Shown here: positions 17,166 to 25,623 of the stretch, piece by piece
Layout: each line of letters begins with the position of its first letter
How positions within the stretch are numbered: the stretch's first letter is position 1
Assembly (NCBI RefSeq): GCF_003207855.1
Contig: NZ_NKTZ01000007.1
Location: 1-64,000, forward strand
Origin: Komagataeibacter rhaeticus
Lineage (GTDB): Bacteria; Pseudomonadota; Alphaproteobacteria; Acetobacterales; Acetobacteraceae
Direction: 5' to 3'
DNA: 64,000 nucleotides
Translations under genes and position numbers: made by a program
The notes under the pieces: generated by a model
Seen by the model: only the letters and a program-made list of their open reading frames with translations
Databases searched by the model: none
What the model was told of the DNA's origin: nothing

Positions 17166-17188
17166 GGGGCCTGATGGCCCCTTCTTTT
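17166..17188 (+). terminator. Orphan rightward terminator-like hairpin between fabG and acpP
   Basis: A 6-bp GC stem (17166-17171 with 17176-17181, 4-nt loop) is followed on the plus strand by TTCTTTTT. Both neighbouring genes run leftward, so it does not terminate either of them. It could end a short antisense or divergent transcript, or be a leader hairpin of acpP mRNA. Confidence 0.35.
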
Positions 17189-17231
17189 TCTGTCACCTGC
17201 AAGTCTGCTGTCGGGCAGAATATCACATCTG

Positions 17232-17987
17232 TCAGGGCATCGCCATGCCACCATTGACATGAATTGTCGCCCCCGTGATCCAGCCCGCCTCGTCCGATGC
17301 AAGGTAGACCACGGCGGGTGCGATATCCTGCGGCTGGCCCATGCGGCCCAGCGGGATGGCGCCCACCAGCTTTTCCTTCTGCGCATCAGGCAGGACATCG
17401 GTCATGGCGGTCTGGACAAAGCCCGGCGCCACGGTGTTTACGGTAACACCCCGGCTGCCCGCTTCCTGCGCCAGCGACTTGCCCATGCCGATCATGCCGG
17501 CCTTAGCGGCGGCATAATTGGCCTGTCCGGCATTGCCCGTCACCCCCACCACGGAAGCGATGTTGACGATCCGCCCCGCCCTGCGGCGCAGCATGCCCTT
17601 CAGGGCGGCGCGGCACAGGCGGAAGGGGGCGGCAAGGTCCACGTCCAGCACGCGGCTCCAGTCCTCGTCCTTCATGCGAATCGCAAGCGTGTCGCGCGTC
17701 AGGCCAGCATTGTTGACCAGAATGGCCAGTGGCGCCCCCGCCTTTTCCTCGGCCGCCGCCACCAGGGCTTCGGCCGCCGCCGGATCGGACAGGTCGGCCG
17801 CACAGACATGCACCCGTTCAGCTCCGCCCTGCGCGCCAATTTCGGCCGCCACGTCCTCCAGCACGCCCTGACGGGTGCCCGACAGCACGACACCCGCCCC
17901 CTGCGCATGCAGCGCACGGGCGATCTCGCGCCCGATTCCCCCCGATGCGCCGGTTACCAGTGCTATTTTTCCATCCAGCCTGAACAT
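17232..17987 (-). CDS. fabG: 3-oxoacyl-ACP reductase (FabG)
   Basis: A 251-residue short-chain dehydrogenase. Seen: the NADP-binding TGASGGIG (12-19), NNAG, the catalytic Ser in IVNIASV, and YAAAKAG with catalytic Tyr and Lys. It reduces 3-ketoacyl-ACP in each elongation cycle. The start at 17987 (MFRLDGK) gives family length and is preceded by GGACAGG; the open frame continues upstream through the fabD end, which is not meaningful. Confidence 0.95.
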   Translation of the reverse strand: MFRLDGKIALVTGASGGIGREIARALHAQGAGVVLSGTRQGVLEDVAAEIGAQGGAERVHVCAADLSDPAAAEALVAAAEEKAGAPLAILVNNAGLTRDTLAIRMKDEDWSRVLDVDLAAPFRLCRAALKGMLRRRAGRIVNIASVVGVTGNAGQANYAAAKAGMIGMGKSLAQEAGSRGVTVNTVAPGFVQTAMTDVLPDAQKEKLVGAIPLGRMGQPQDIAPAVVYLASDEAGWITGATIHVNGGMAMP

Positions 17988-18051
17988 GACCTGTCCGTTT
18001 CCTTCGGTATCCATCAATGAAACATGCCCCGTGACGCGGGCATGGGCTTTT

Positions 18052-19029
18052 TCAGCGTGCGGCCAGATAGGCCTCGATATCGGCAGGCGTGCCGACCGAG
18101 CGGGTCGCCACGTCGCCGTTGATGCGGCGCACCAGCCCCGCCAGGACCTTGCCCGAACCGATCTCGACAAAGCTGTCGATCCCCATGCCCACCATGGCGT
18201 CAACGCTTTCGCGCCAGCGTACCGTGCCGGTGACCTGGCGGACCAGCAGGTCACGGATCCTGGCCGGGTCCGTGACCTTGGCCGCCGTGACATTCGCCAC
18301 CAGCGGCACAGCCGGGGCTACGATGTCCGTATCGGCAAGGGCCGCGCGCATCGCGTCCGCCGCGGGTGCCATCATGGAGCAGTGGAAGGGGGCCGAGACC
18401 GGCAGCTTGAGCGCCCGCTTGACGCACTGCGCCCTGGCCAGGGCAATCACGCGGTCAATCGCCGCCATCTGGCCCGCCACGACCACCTGGCCACCGCCAT
18501 TGTCGTTGGCGACCTCCAGCACCTCCGTGTGGGTTTTGCCGGCTTCGTCAGTAAAGGTCGCGGCTTCGGCGCACAGGCTGGCGGCACGGTCCATGTCCAT
18601 GTCCGCGCCGATCAGGGCCGCCATGCCACCCTCGCCGGGGGGAACGGCTGCCTGCATCGCATTGCCGCGCAGGCGCAGCAGGCGGGCGGTCCGGGCAATG
18701 CCCAGCGCCCCGGCCGCGGCCAGGGCGGAATATTCGCCCAGCGAATGCCCCGCCACCAGGGCCACATCGCGCTTCAGGTCCAGCCCGCCTTCGCGTTCCA
18801 GCACCCGCAGCACGGCCAGCGAGACGGCCATCAGCGCCGGCTGGGCATTGTCGGTGCGGGTCAGCTCCTCCATCGGCCCTTCGAACATGAGCGTGGAGAG
18901 ATGCTGCTCCAGTGCATCATCGACTTCCTGAAACACCTCGCGCGCGGGGGCAAAGGCTTCGGCCAGATCGCGACCCATTCCAACTGACTGGCTTCCCTGA
19001 CCGGGGAAAACAAAGGCTTGCACAGGCAT
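18052..19029 (-). CDS. fabD: Malonyl-CoA:ACP transacylase (FabD)
   Basis: A 325-residue acyltransferase with GQGSQ near the N terminus, the nucleophile Ser in GHSLGEY and a His in APFHCSMM. It loads malonyl from CoA onto ACP. The start ATG 19029 (MPVQAFVFPGQGS) follows GGAAG; an ATG 15 bases upstream is less typical. It is the first gene of the leftward fab cluster. Confidence 0.95.
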   Translation of the reverse strand: MPVQAFVFPGQGSQSVGMGRDLAEAFAPAREVFQEVDDALEQHLSTLMFEGPMEELTRTDNAQPALMAVSLAVLRVLEREGGLDLKRDVALVAGHSLGEYSALAAAGALGIARTARLLRLRGNAMQAAVPPGEGGMAALIGADMDMDRAASLCAEAATFTDEAGKTHTEVLEVANDNGGGQVVVAGQMAAIDRVIALARAQCVKRALKLPVSAPFHCSMMAPAADAMRAALADTDIVAPAVPLVANVTAAKVTDPARIRDLLVRQVTGTVRWRESVDAMVGMGIDSFVEIGSGKVLAGLVRRINGDVATRSVGTPADIEAYLAAR

Positions 19030-19094
19030 GACTTCCATCCACACTCATGTTGTTTTTCGTGTCCCCCGCGTGATGCGGGCTTGGGCGGACGGTG

Positions 19095-19628
19095 TCAATC
19101 ACCATCACGCCCGGCCCGCAGCCGCCACAGGACAAGCAGCAGCACATCCCACGGCAGGGCCGCCCCTTCCCGCAGGCGCCAGAACCAGCGCCTGCCCCAC
19201 CGGCGCGCGGCGGGCACCGGGGGCGGCGGCACGCGCCGTACCCGCCAGCCCATCATCCGCATGAGTACAAGGCAGCGTGGCAGATGATAGGCACTGCTGG
19301 CCACCGCCACCGGCCCCGCATGCCCGGTCGCCCGCAAAAGCCGCGTGCAGGCGATGACGGAGGCCAGCGTGTCCGGCGCCGTATCTTCCACCAGCACGCT
19401 GCCCGGCGCGGCACCGGCATCAAGAAGCAGGCGGGCCATCACGCTGGCCTCCGTCAGGCCCGATGGCCATGAAGGGCCGCCAGTGGGCATGTACACGACC
19501 GGGCCGTGCTGGCGACCAAAGGCGTGGGCGGCTTCCACCCTGCACCGCAATGTGCGGGCCGCCGTGCCATCGGGCCGCAGTTTCGCGCCGAATATGACAA
19601 CCGGCAGCACGCCGCCCCCCTGCCGCAC
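19095..19628 (-). CDS. YdcF-like (DUF218) protein
   Basis: A 177-residue protein of the YdcF/ElyC (DUF218) family. It has VVIFGAKLRPDG near the N terminus, an MPTGG segment, EDTAPDTLASV in the middle and SSAYHLPRCL further on. Other members affect envelope polysaccharide metabolism; the reaction is unknown. It lacks an obvious signal or full membrane anchor, and its C terminus is hydrophobic and Trp-rich. The start is GTG, 5 bases after the methyltransferase stop, so the two are probably co-translated. Confidence 0.7.
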   Translation of the reverse strand: MRQGGGVLPVVIFGAKLRPDGTAARTLRCRVEAAHAFGRQHGPVVYMPTGGPSWPSGLTEASVMARLLLDAGAAPGSVLVEDTAPDTLASVIACTRLLRATGHAGPVAVASSAYHLPRCLVLMRMMGWRVRRVPPPPVPAARRWGRRWFWRLREGAALPWDVLLLVLWRLRAGRDGD

Positions 19629-19633
19629 GCCTG

Positions 19634-20908
19634 TCAGCGCGGCGCGCGCAGCAGCACCCGGTTAAGCGATTCCAGCGTGGTGAACATCTGTTCCCACACC
19701 CGGGCGAACCGGCTGGCGGATACGCCACGCGTTTCCATGATCGCGGCGATGTCGCCCACCGTGCGTTCCCCATCGATCAGCGGCAGGATGCCGCGCGCCT
19801 GCGGCGGCAGCGCAACGGCGACCTGCAGGGTGCCAAAGGCGAAGGGCAGCCGGTCATCCGGCCCCATCATGCGGGCCAGTTCAAGGCCGGGGATCTCGCG
19901 CATGACCGGCACGGCACCGGGCGCCAGCGCATCCGCGCGCTTCACGGGTTCACACGCACGGCGGACATAGGCGACGTGCGTCGCCATGTTCCCCGCCACA
20001 TCCTCGGCCACGGCCTGACGCGCCCGTTCGGGCAGGCCGGCAATGCGTTCACGCAGGCGCGGGTCGGGCAGCAGCAGGGCGGGATCGTAGCGGGCGGGTT
20101 CCATCAGGCAGGCCGCCGCCAGCCCCGCGCGGTCCAGCAGCGCGTGGAAGGCGGTGATGTCATACGCCCGGTCACGCGGGTTGAGCAGCAGGTCATACAG
20201 CCCGGCATCCCCCCCGCTCAGATGGTCGCCAAAATTGACGTTCTGCCGCAACCATGCGGTAGCGGGCAGGTGGCGCATGACCCGGCGCGCAACGTCCAGC
20301 CTGCGCGCGGGGGCGTCATCCACCGGGGCCAGACGTTCCAGCGCGTCCTGCAGCATGTACACGCCGGTGCGCCCGTAAGGGGCATAGACCATGAGGCCCA
20401 TCCCCCCACCGGGCGCCAGCACGCCTTCCAGCGCCGCCAGCCCGGCATCGGGGTCCGGCAGGTGATGCAGCACGCCGCAGCAGTCGATATAGTCGAACGG
20501 CCCCGGCGCCACCGTGGCAAGGCTGGACAGGTCACCGCGCACGAAGCGCATGTTGCCCAGCCCACGTATTTCCGCCCGGCCGCGCGCGATCTCCAGCGCC
20601 CTGGGTGAGCGGTCAAGGCAGAGCACCTCCCCCCCGCGCCCCGCACGCGCCATGTGGGTGGCCAGCATGATCGCACCATCGCCCGTGCCACAGCCCGCCA
20701 CAAGCACCCGCAACGGGGTGGATTGCGGACGCATGGCGCCAAAAACCCAGTAATCGATTTCCCGCAGGTGACTGGGGCTGCCAATCAGCAGCCTGTCCTT
20801 TTCCTCCCGCGGGTCACGGGCGGGATAGGGATACTGCTCGTACTGGGCCTGCAGCCCCGCATCCCGCGCATCATGGGCGGGGGACCCGTCACCTTCATGC
20901 ATGGTCAT
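19634..20908 (-). CDS. Class I SAM-dependent methyltransferase
   Basis: The 424-residue protein has a Rossmann methyltransferase core: LVAGCGTGDGAI (about 70-81) is motif I, LCLDRSPRAL is motif II with the acidic ribose binder, and YIDCCGVLHHLPDP is motif IV. An N-terminal YEQYPYPARDP is characteristic of a subgroup of uncharacterised methyltransferases. The C-terminal 60 residues (IDGERTVGDIAAIM) look like a winged-helix or PqqD-like region. The substrate is unknown. It lies between a binding-protein gene and a YdcF-like gene in one leftward run. Confidence 0.7.
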   Translation of the reverse strand: MTMHEGDGSPAHDARDAGLQAQYEQYPYPARDPREEKDRLLIGSPSHLREIDYWVFGAMRPQSTPLRVLVAGCGTGDGAIMLATHMARAGRGGEVLCLDRSPRALEIARGRAEIRGLGNMRFVRGDLSSLATVAPGPFDYIDCCGVLHHLPDPDAGLAALEGVLAPGGGMGLMVYAPYGRTGVYMLQDALERLAPVDDAPARRLDVARRVMRHLPATAWLRQNVNFGDHLSGGDAGLYDLLLNPRDRAYDITAFHALLDRAGLAAACLMEPARYDPALLLPDPRLRERIAGLPERARQAVAEDVAGNMATHVAYVRRACEPVKRADALAPGAVPVMREIPGLELARMMGPDDRLPFAFGTLQVAVALPPQARGILPLIDGERTVGDIAAIMETRGVSASRFARVWEQMFTTLESLNRVLLRAPR

Positions 20909-20917
20909 GGCGGGGCC

Positions 20918-21676
20918 TCAGCGCGGCAGCAGCTTGCCGCGCTGCCACGCCTCGGCCGCGTCCTCGGCGCTCATGCCCTCGGTGCGCATGGCGTGGTCCA
21001 GCGCACTGACAACCTTGTTGCCCAGTGTCAGTTCATCCAGCTCGTCCAGCAGGTCCTGGTCTATTTCCGCACGGATGGCGGAGCGGAGCAGGATACGCGC
21101 GTCCTGTTCCGGTCCGCAGGCCCCCTTGGGGTCTTCCAGCTGGACCACGCGCTGGCCGTAATGGACGAAGGAGGGCTGCCAGACGGGAATGATCTCGGGC
21201 AGGCTGTTTTCCAGCACCTGGGCTGCATGATCGCAGGCTTCCGCATCGGGGCGGACGGCGATGGTGTAGCCCGCTTCGGTCAGGTTGTAGGCCGCGACGA
21301 TCTGGCGCACCAGATCGATGACCGAGGCCGGGGCCACGATCTCACGCCCCACCGGGCAGTCGGCGGCGGCCAGTTCGGCAATGGAGGTGATGCCGGTGGC
21401 GGCCGCTTCGGGCACGCACCAGCCAAAGGCCGGGCGGTAGAGCTGCCCGAAGGCTTCCATGCCCAGCCCCTCCGCCAGGAAACCCGCATCGACATCGGGG
21501 AGCCATGCGGAGACGAACAGGTCCACATCCCCCTGGCGCATGTGCGCTTCCATCCCGGCGCGGGAAGCCGCCACGTATTCGACCTCAAGGTCATAGGCCT
21601 CCAGCACACGGGCCACGGCGGCGGCACTGGCCTGCTGCACGGTATTGTCCAGATGCCCGAGGGTCACGGTTGTCAT
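20918..21676 (-). CDS. Betaine-type substrate-binding protein without signal peptide
   Basis: A 252-residue OpuAC/ProX-like (glycine betaine/proline betaine) periplasmic binding domain. Seen: TLGHLDNTVQQ at the start, DLFVSAWLPDVDA at about 52-64, and IIPVWQPSFVHY near 165. The Trp-bearing segments fit a quaternary-amine-binding box. The protein starts directly at the mature domain, so no export signal is encoded, and no permease or ATPase gene is adjacent. It may be a cytosolic sensor or enzyme accessory, or a relic. The 41-bp intervals on either side suggest co-transcription with neighbours. Confidence 0.65.
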   Translation of the reverse strand: MTTVTLGHLDNTVQQASAAAVARVLEAYDLEVEYVAASRAGMEAHMRQGDVDLFVSAWLPDVDAGFLAEGLGMEAFGQLYRPAFGWCVPEAAATGITSIAELAAADCPVGREIVAPASVIDLVRQIVAAYNLTEAGYTIAVRPDAEACDHAAQVLENSLPEIIPVWQPSFVHYGQRVVQLEDPKGACGPEQDARILLRSAIRAEIDQDLLDELDELTLGNKVVSALDHAMRTEGMSAEDAAEAWQRGKLLPR

Positions 21677-21711
21677 GATGGTGTCACTCCTTGAAGGGGA
21701 TATCCGGTCCG

Positions 21712-22359
21712 TCAGCCCTGCTGCCGGGGAACCTGCGCGCCACCGGTGCGGACCGGCACGGCGTGCTGGGGATGGGGGGTGGGAAGGGCATAGTCGAACA
21801 CGACGGCGGAGACGATATAGGGGGCCGCGAATTTCTTGAATGCTTCATGCGCGGGATCGAAATAGGCGGGATCGGTCACCACGGGGCGGCCGACATAGTA
21901 GTTGCGGTCCCCTTCGGAGCGGAAGGTCACGACAAAGGCCTGCTGCAGCCCTTCATCCGCCCCCTCGCCGCTGATCTGGGCGCCCGTCTCGATGGCGGAA
22001 ATGACGGGGGAGCCGTCCTCGCGCCGTGAAACCTGACCCAGCGCCATGAAACGCCGCACCACTTCGGCACGCTGCGCGTCGGTAATGGTGGGCAGGAAAC
22101 GCAACAGCACGATATGGCGCACCCTGCCCGGATGGAACCCGGCGGCGGTAAAATTGCGCAGCCCGATCTGCGATGCCATGAGCCGCTCGGCGCGCGTGGC
22201 GTCGCTGATCCGGGCTTCAGGCGCTGAATCCACCCCGGCGGGAGCCGGCGTGGCCGGCACGTCCGCCCGCGCGGCCCCCGCCAGCATCAGGCAGCCCGCG
22301 GCCAGAAGGGCGGCGCCGCGCGTTTTCATGCCCTGAACCATCATACCGTCTATCTTCAT
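21712..22359 (-). CDS. Exported Dabb (stress-responsive A/B barrel) domain protein
   Basis: A 215-residue protein with an N-terminal signal sequence ending near GAARA and a Dabb domain (about residues 80-190): RHIVLLRFLP, then FVVTFRSEGDRNYYV, and a C-terminal PYIVSAVVFDY strand. Dabb folds form dimeric barrels, and their function here is unknown. The start is uncertain. ATG 22359 lies in a duplicated leader, while ATG 22329 gives a conventional signal peptide beginning MKTRG. The C-terminal tail is Pro/Gln-rich. Confidence 0.6.
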   Translation of the reverse strand: MKIDGMMVQGMKTRGAALLAAGCLMLAGAARADVPATPAPAGVDSAPEARISDATRAERLMASQIGLRNFTAAGFHPGRVRHIVLLRFLPTITDAQRAEVVRRFMALGQVSRREDGSPVISAIETGAQISGEGADEGLQQAFVVTFRSEGDRNYYVGRPVVTDPAYFDPAHEAFKKFAAPYIVSAVVFDYALPTPHPQHAVPVRTGGAQVPRQQG

Positions 22360-22384
22360 TCCTGTCCTATCTTCATTCCTGTCA
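22351..22384. repeat. Tandem 17-bp duplication across the start of the Dabb gene
   Basis: The 16-bp sequence at 22351-22366 is repeated exactly at 22368-22383, a 17-bp period. On the minus strand each copy carries GACAGGAATGAAGATA, so the Shine-Dalgarno and start codon are doubled. The upstream ATG (22376-22374) opens a six-codon frame, MKIGQE, whose TGA overlaps the gene's ATG at 22359. Confidence 0.85.
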
Positions 22385-22410
22385 GTGCCGTTGTAGCGGG
22401 ACGCAACCGG

Positions 22411-23235
22411 TCAGGCCGTGGCCAGGACGCGGGCAAAGCGGCGCTGGCGCATCATCAGCAGCCGGTACAGCCCGCGGGCGATCAGCGCATGCAGGCGGCC
22501 ATGGGGCGTCCAGCCTATGGTCTTGAGAATCATGCCCGTCACCCTGACGGCGTGCCGTGGCTGGTAGAAACGCAGCGCGCGCGACATGTAGGCCGCGATG
22601 CAGCGCCGGTGGTCATAGGGCAGGCCCGCCGGTTCGTTGGTGGTGTGGTAGGCGGAGGCCAGTTCATCATCCTCGCTTTCCGTCACCCGCCCGAGCGCGA
22701 TACGGGTGCGCTGCCATACGCCCAGCCGCTCCCGGCGCAGGTAACGGTTCATATGGTCATAGAACAGCTTGAAATGACGGTATTCATCCGCCGCGATCTG
22801 CCGGCATATCGCCCTGAGCACCGGCTCGTCCGTTGCATCGGCCAGGGCGGTATAGAAGGATGACGTACCCGTTTCCACCATGCAGCGCGCGATCAGTTCC
22901 CCCGTGCGCGACCCGCGGATGGAGGCATCCACATCCAGATCCAGCCGGTAGGACTGCCGGTAACGCTCGAACGCGGCCATGTAGTCCCATGCCGGATCAG
23001 CCAGCATGGCCCACCGGCCCAGCGCATCGCCGTGCTGGACTTCCTCTTCCGCCCAGTTGTCCGCCGCCTGCCGGAAAGCGGGATCATCGGCAAAGACGTT
23101 CTTGAGATAACGGGCATAATCCAGCCCGTTACGCTCCACCACCGATGCGGCCTTCACCAGCGGGACAATGTCAGGGTCCACCCGCTGCGGGTCGAAACGT
23201 TCCCAGTTCATCTGTTCAATGCGCCAGTGTTTCAT
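22411..23235 (-). CDS. Ferritin-like di-iron protein of unknown function
   Basis: The 274-residue protein shows a complete ferritin-like di-iron site on four helices: E34 (SVVERNG), E65-x2-H68 (EEVQHG), E121 (VETGTSS) and E151-x2-H154 (DEYRHF). Rubrerythrins, acyl-ACP desaturases, MiaE and N-oxygenases share this pattern; the reaction cannot be told. The C-terminal 70 residues are basic and may contact membrane or nucleic acid. The start at 23235 (MKHWRIEQ) gives a compact protein; a longer reading has no family support. It is divergent from sucC with a 185-bp gap. Confidence 0.7.
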   Translation of the reverse strand: MKHWRIEQMNWERFDPQRVDPDIVPLVKAASVVERNGLDYARYLKNVFADDPAFRQAADNWAEEEVQHGDALGRWAMLADPAWDYMAAFERYRQSYRLDLDVDASIRGSRTGELIARCMVETGTSSFYTALADATDEPVLRAICRQIAADEYRHFKLFYDHMNRYLRRERLGVWQRTRIALGRVTESEDDELASAYHTTNEPAGLPYDHRRCIAAYMSRALRFYQPRHAVRVTGMILKTIGWTPHGRLHALIARGLYRLLMMRQRRFARVLATA

Positions 23236-23420
23236 CGCAACCTGTTCTTCTGCATTTTCTCCATCACGGCGCGCCGCGCGTGCCACTGCCTGCGACGACA
23301 TGACACATGTTTCATGTTTACGCCAATTCTGCCTGTATCCCACCCCTGTCATTGCGGGGCCAAATCGTGCTAGGGGCGTAGCCCGACACCGCCAATAAGA
23401 ACGACAGATTGGGTCGCCAA

Positions 23421-24620
23421 ATGAATATTCACGAATATCAGGCAAAGGCGCTGCTGCGCTCCTACGGCATGCCCGTGCCTGAAGGACGTGCCGCCACCAC
23501 CGCAGCCGAAGCCCTGGAAGCCGCGCGCGGCCTTGCCGCGCCCGTGACCGTGGTCAAGGCACAGATCCATGCGGGCGGACGCGGCGCGGGGCATTTTGCC
23601 GGCAGGCCCGAAGGCAAGGGCGGCGTACGCCTGGCCCGCAGCCTGGACGAGGTCGATGCCGCAGCCCGCTCCATGCTGGGTGAGGTACTGGTCACCAGGC
23701 AGACGGGACCCGCAGGCCGGAAGGTGCGCACGCTGTATATCGAGTCCGGGTGCGACATCGCACGCGAACTGTATTTCTCCATGCTGGTGGACCGGGTCAG
23801 TGGCCGTATCGTGATCGTGGCCTCCCCCGATGGCGGCATGGAAATCGAGGAGGTGGCCGCCCGCACCCCCGAGCGTATCCTGAAGGAGTATGTCGACCCG
23901 GCAAAGGGACTGTGCGATTACCAGTCCCGCGATCTGGCGGTGCGGCTGGGCCTGACGGGCCGTGCAATCCGCGCGTTCCAGAACGTGGTGCGCGCGGCCT
24001 ACACCGCCTTTACCGGCCTTGATGCCGCGATTGTGGAAATCAACCCGCTGGTGGTGACGGGCAGTGGTGACCTGCTGGCGCTGGACGCCAAGATGTCGTT
24101 TGACGAGAACGCCCTGTTCCGCCACCCCGAACTGGCCAGGCTGCGTGACGAGCACGAGGAAGACCCGCGTGAGCGTGAGGCCGCCGGCTACGGCCTGGCC
24201 TATGTGGGGCTGGACGGCAACATCGGCTGCATGGTCAACGGCGCGGGCCTGGCCATGGCGACGATGGACATCATCAAGATGGAAGGCGAGGAACCGGCCA
24301 ACTTCCTTGATGTCGGCGGCGGCGCCTCGAAGGAACGCGTGGCGGCGGCTTTCCGCATCCTTGTCAGCGACCCCAAGGTGCGCGGCATCCTGGTCAACAT
24401 CTTCGGTGGCATCATGCGCTGTGACGTGATTGCCGAGGCCATCATCGCCGCCTCGCACGAAACCGGGCTGAACGTGCCGCTGGTCGTGCGCCTGGCGGGC
24501 ACGAATGTGGAACGCGGCAAGGCGCTGCTGGCTGAATCCGGCCTGACCATCATCCCTGCCGATGATCTGGGCGATGCCGCCCGCAAGATCGTGGCCGCCG
24601 TCCGTAACGCGGGAGCCTGA
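23421..24620 (+). CDS. sucC: Succinate-CoA ligase, beta subunit
   Basis: The 399-residue ATP-grasp subunit is close to other alphaproteobacterial SucC proteins: [12 protein letters not shown] at the start, [34 protein letters not shown] and [11 protein letters not shown]-type segments. With SucD it interconverts succinyl-CoA and succinate with ADP/GDP phosphorylation in the TCA cycle. ATG 23421 is used; a TTG 12 bases earlier is unlikely. sucD follows after 4 bases. Several acetic acid bacteria replace this enzyme with a succinyl-CoA:acetate CoA-transferase, so an intact pair is notable. Confidence 0.93.
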   Translation: MNIHEYQAKALLRSYGMPVPEGRAATTAAEALEAARGLAAPVTVVKAQIHAGGRGAGHFAGRPEGKGGVRLARSLDEVDAAARSMLGEVLVTRQTGPAGRKVRTLYIESGCDIARELYFSMLVDRVSGRIVIVASPDGGMEIEEVAARTPERILKEYVDPAKGLCDYQSRDLAVRLGLTGRAIRAFQNVVRAAYTAFTGLDAAIVEINPLVVTGSGDLLALDAKMSFDENALFRHPELARLRDEHEEDPREREAAGYGLAYVGLDGNIGCMVNGAGLAMATMDIIKMEGEEPANFLDVGGGASKERVAAAFRILVSDPKVRGILVNIFGGIMRCDVIAEAIIAASHETGLNVPLVVRLAGTNVERGKALLAESGLTIIPADDLGDAARKIVAAVRNAGA

Positions 24621-24624
24621 GTGA

Positions 24625-25497
24625 ATGTCCATTCTTGTCAACAAGTCCACCAAGGTCATTACCCAGGGCTTTACCGGCGCGCAGGGTACCTTCCATACTG
24701 AACAGGCCATCGCCTATGGCACCCGCATGGTTGGCGGGGTCACGCCGGGCAAGGGCGGCAGCGAGCACCTTGGCCTGCCCGTGTTCGATACGGTCTGCCA
24801 GGCGCGTGAGGCCACGGGGGCCGATGCCTCCGTCATCTACGTGCCACCCGCGGGGGCCGCGGATGCGATACTGGAGGCGATCGCCGCCGAAATCCCGCTG
24901 ATCGTCTGCATTACCGAAGGCATTCCGGTGCAGGACATGGTGCGCGTGCGCGCCGCACTGGAGCGCTCGGGCAGCCTGCTGATCGGCCCCAACTGCCCCG
25001 GCATCATCACCCCCGATGAATGCAAGATCGGCATCATGCCCGGTCCCATCCACCGCCGCGGGCATGTGGGCATCGTCTCGCGCTCGGGCACCCTGACCTA
25101 TGAGGCCGTGGCCCAGACATCGGCCATTGGCCAGGGACAGAGCACCTGCGTCGGCATTGGTGGCGACCCGGTCAAGGGCATGGACTTTACCGATGTGCTC
25201 GAACGCATGATCGCGGACCCCGACACCCATTCCATCGTCATGATCGGTGAGATTGGCGGCACGTCCGAGATCGAGGGCGCGGAACTGATCCGCGCCAGCG
25301 GCACGCGCAAGCCGGTGGTGGGCTTCATCGCGGGCGCCACCGCGCCGCCGGGCCGCCGCATGGGCCATGCGGGGGCGGTCATTACCGGCGGGCACGAAAC
25401 CGCCAGCGCCAAGATCGAGGCGATGCGCGAAGCGGGCATCCATATCTCGCACAGCCCGGCGGAACTGGGTGTGACACTGGCCCGCGTGCTGGGCTGA
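24625..25497 (+). CDS. sucD: Succinate-CoA ligase, alpha subunit
   Basis: The 290-residue subunit contains the CoA-binding [11 protein letters not shown] and GGVTPGKGG at the N terminus, PNCPGIITP, and the phosphohistidine region GRRMGHAGA near residue 248. It forms the active ligase with SucC. It is followed by a strong terminator at 25522, so sucCD is its own transcription unit. Confidence 0.95.
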   Translation: MSILVNKSTKVITQGFTGAQGTFHTEQAIAYGTRMVGGVTPGKGGSEHLGLPVFDTVCQAREATGADASVIYVPPAGAADAILEAIAAEIPLIVCITEGIPVQDMVRVRAALERSGSLLIGPNCPGIITPDECKIGIMPGPIHRRGHVGIVSRSGTLTYEAVAQTSAIGQGQSTCVGIGGDPVKGMDFTDVLERMIADPDTHSIVMIGEIGGTSEIEGAELIRASGTRKPVVGFIAGATAPPGRRMGHAGAVITGGHETASAKIEAMREAGIHISHSPAELGVTLARVLG

Positions 25498-25521
25498 TCC
25501 CCCCGTCGCTGATCCCCTGTC

Positions 25522-25567
25522 CCGGCAATGACCCCATAACGATAAAAAAGTGGTCATTGCCGGTTTT
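25522..25567 (+). terminator. Strong terminator after sucCD
   Basis: A perfect 12-bp stem (25522-25533 with 25552-25563, 18-nt A-rich loop) is followed by TTTT. It lies 25 bp after the sucD stop. Confidence 0.85.
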
Positions 25568-25623
25568 CTGTGGCACAGCCAGTGCCGTTTTCCACCTTCA
25601 TCATCGCCACAGGAGCCAGACCG

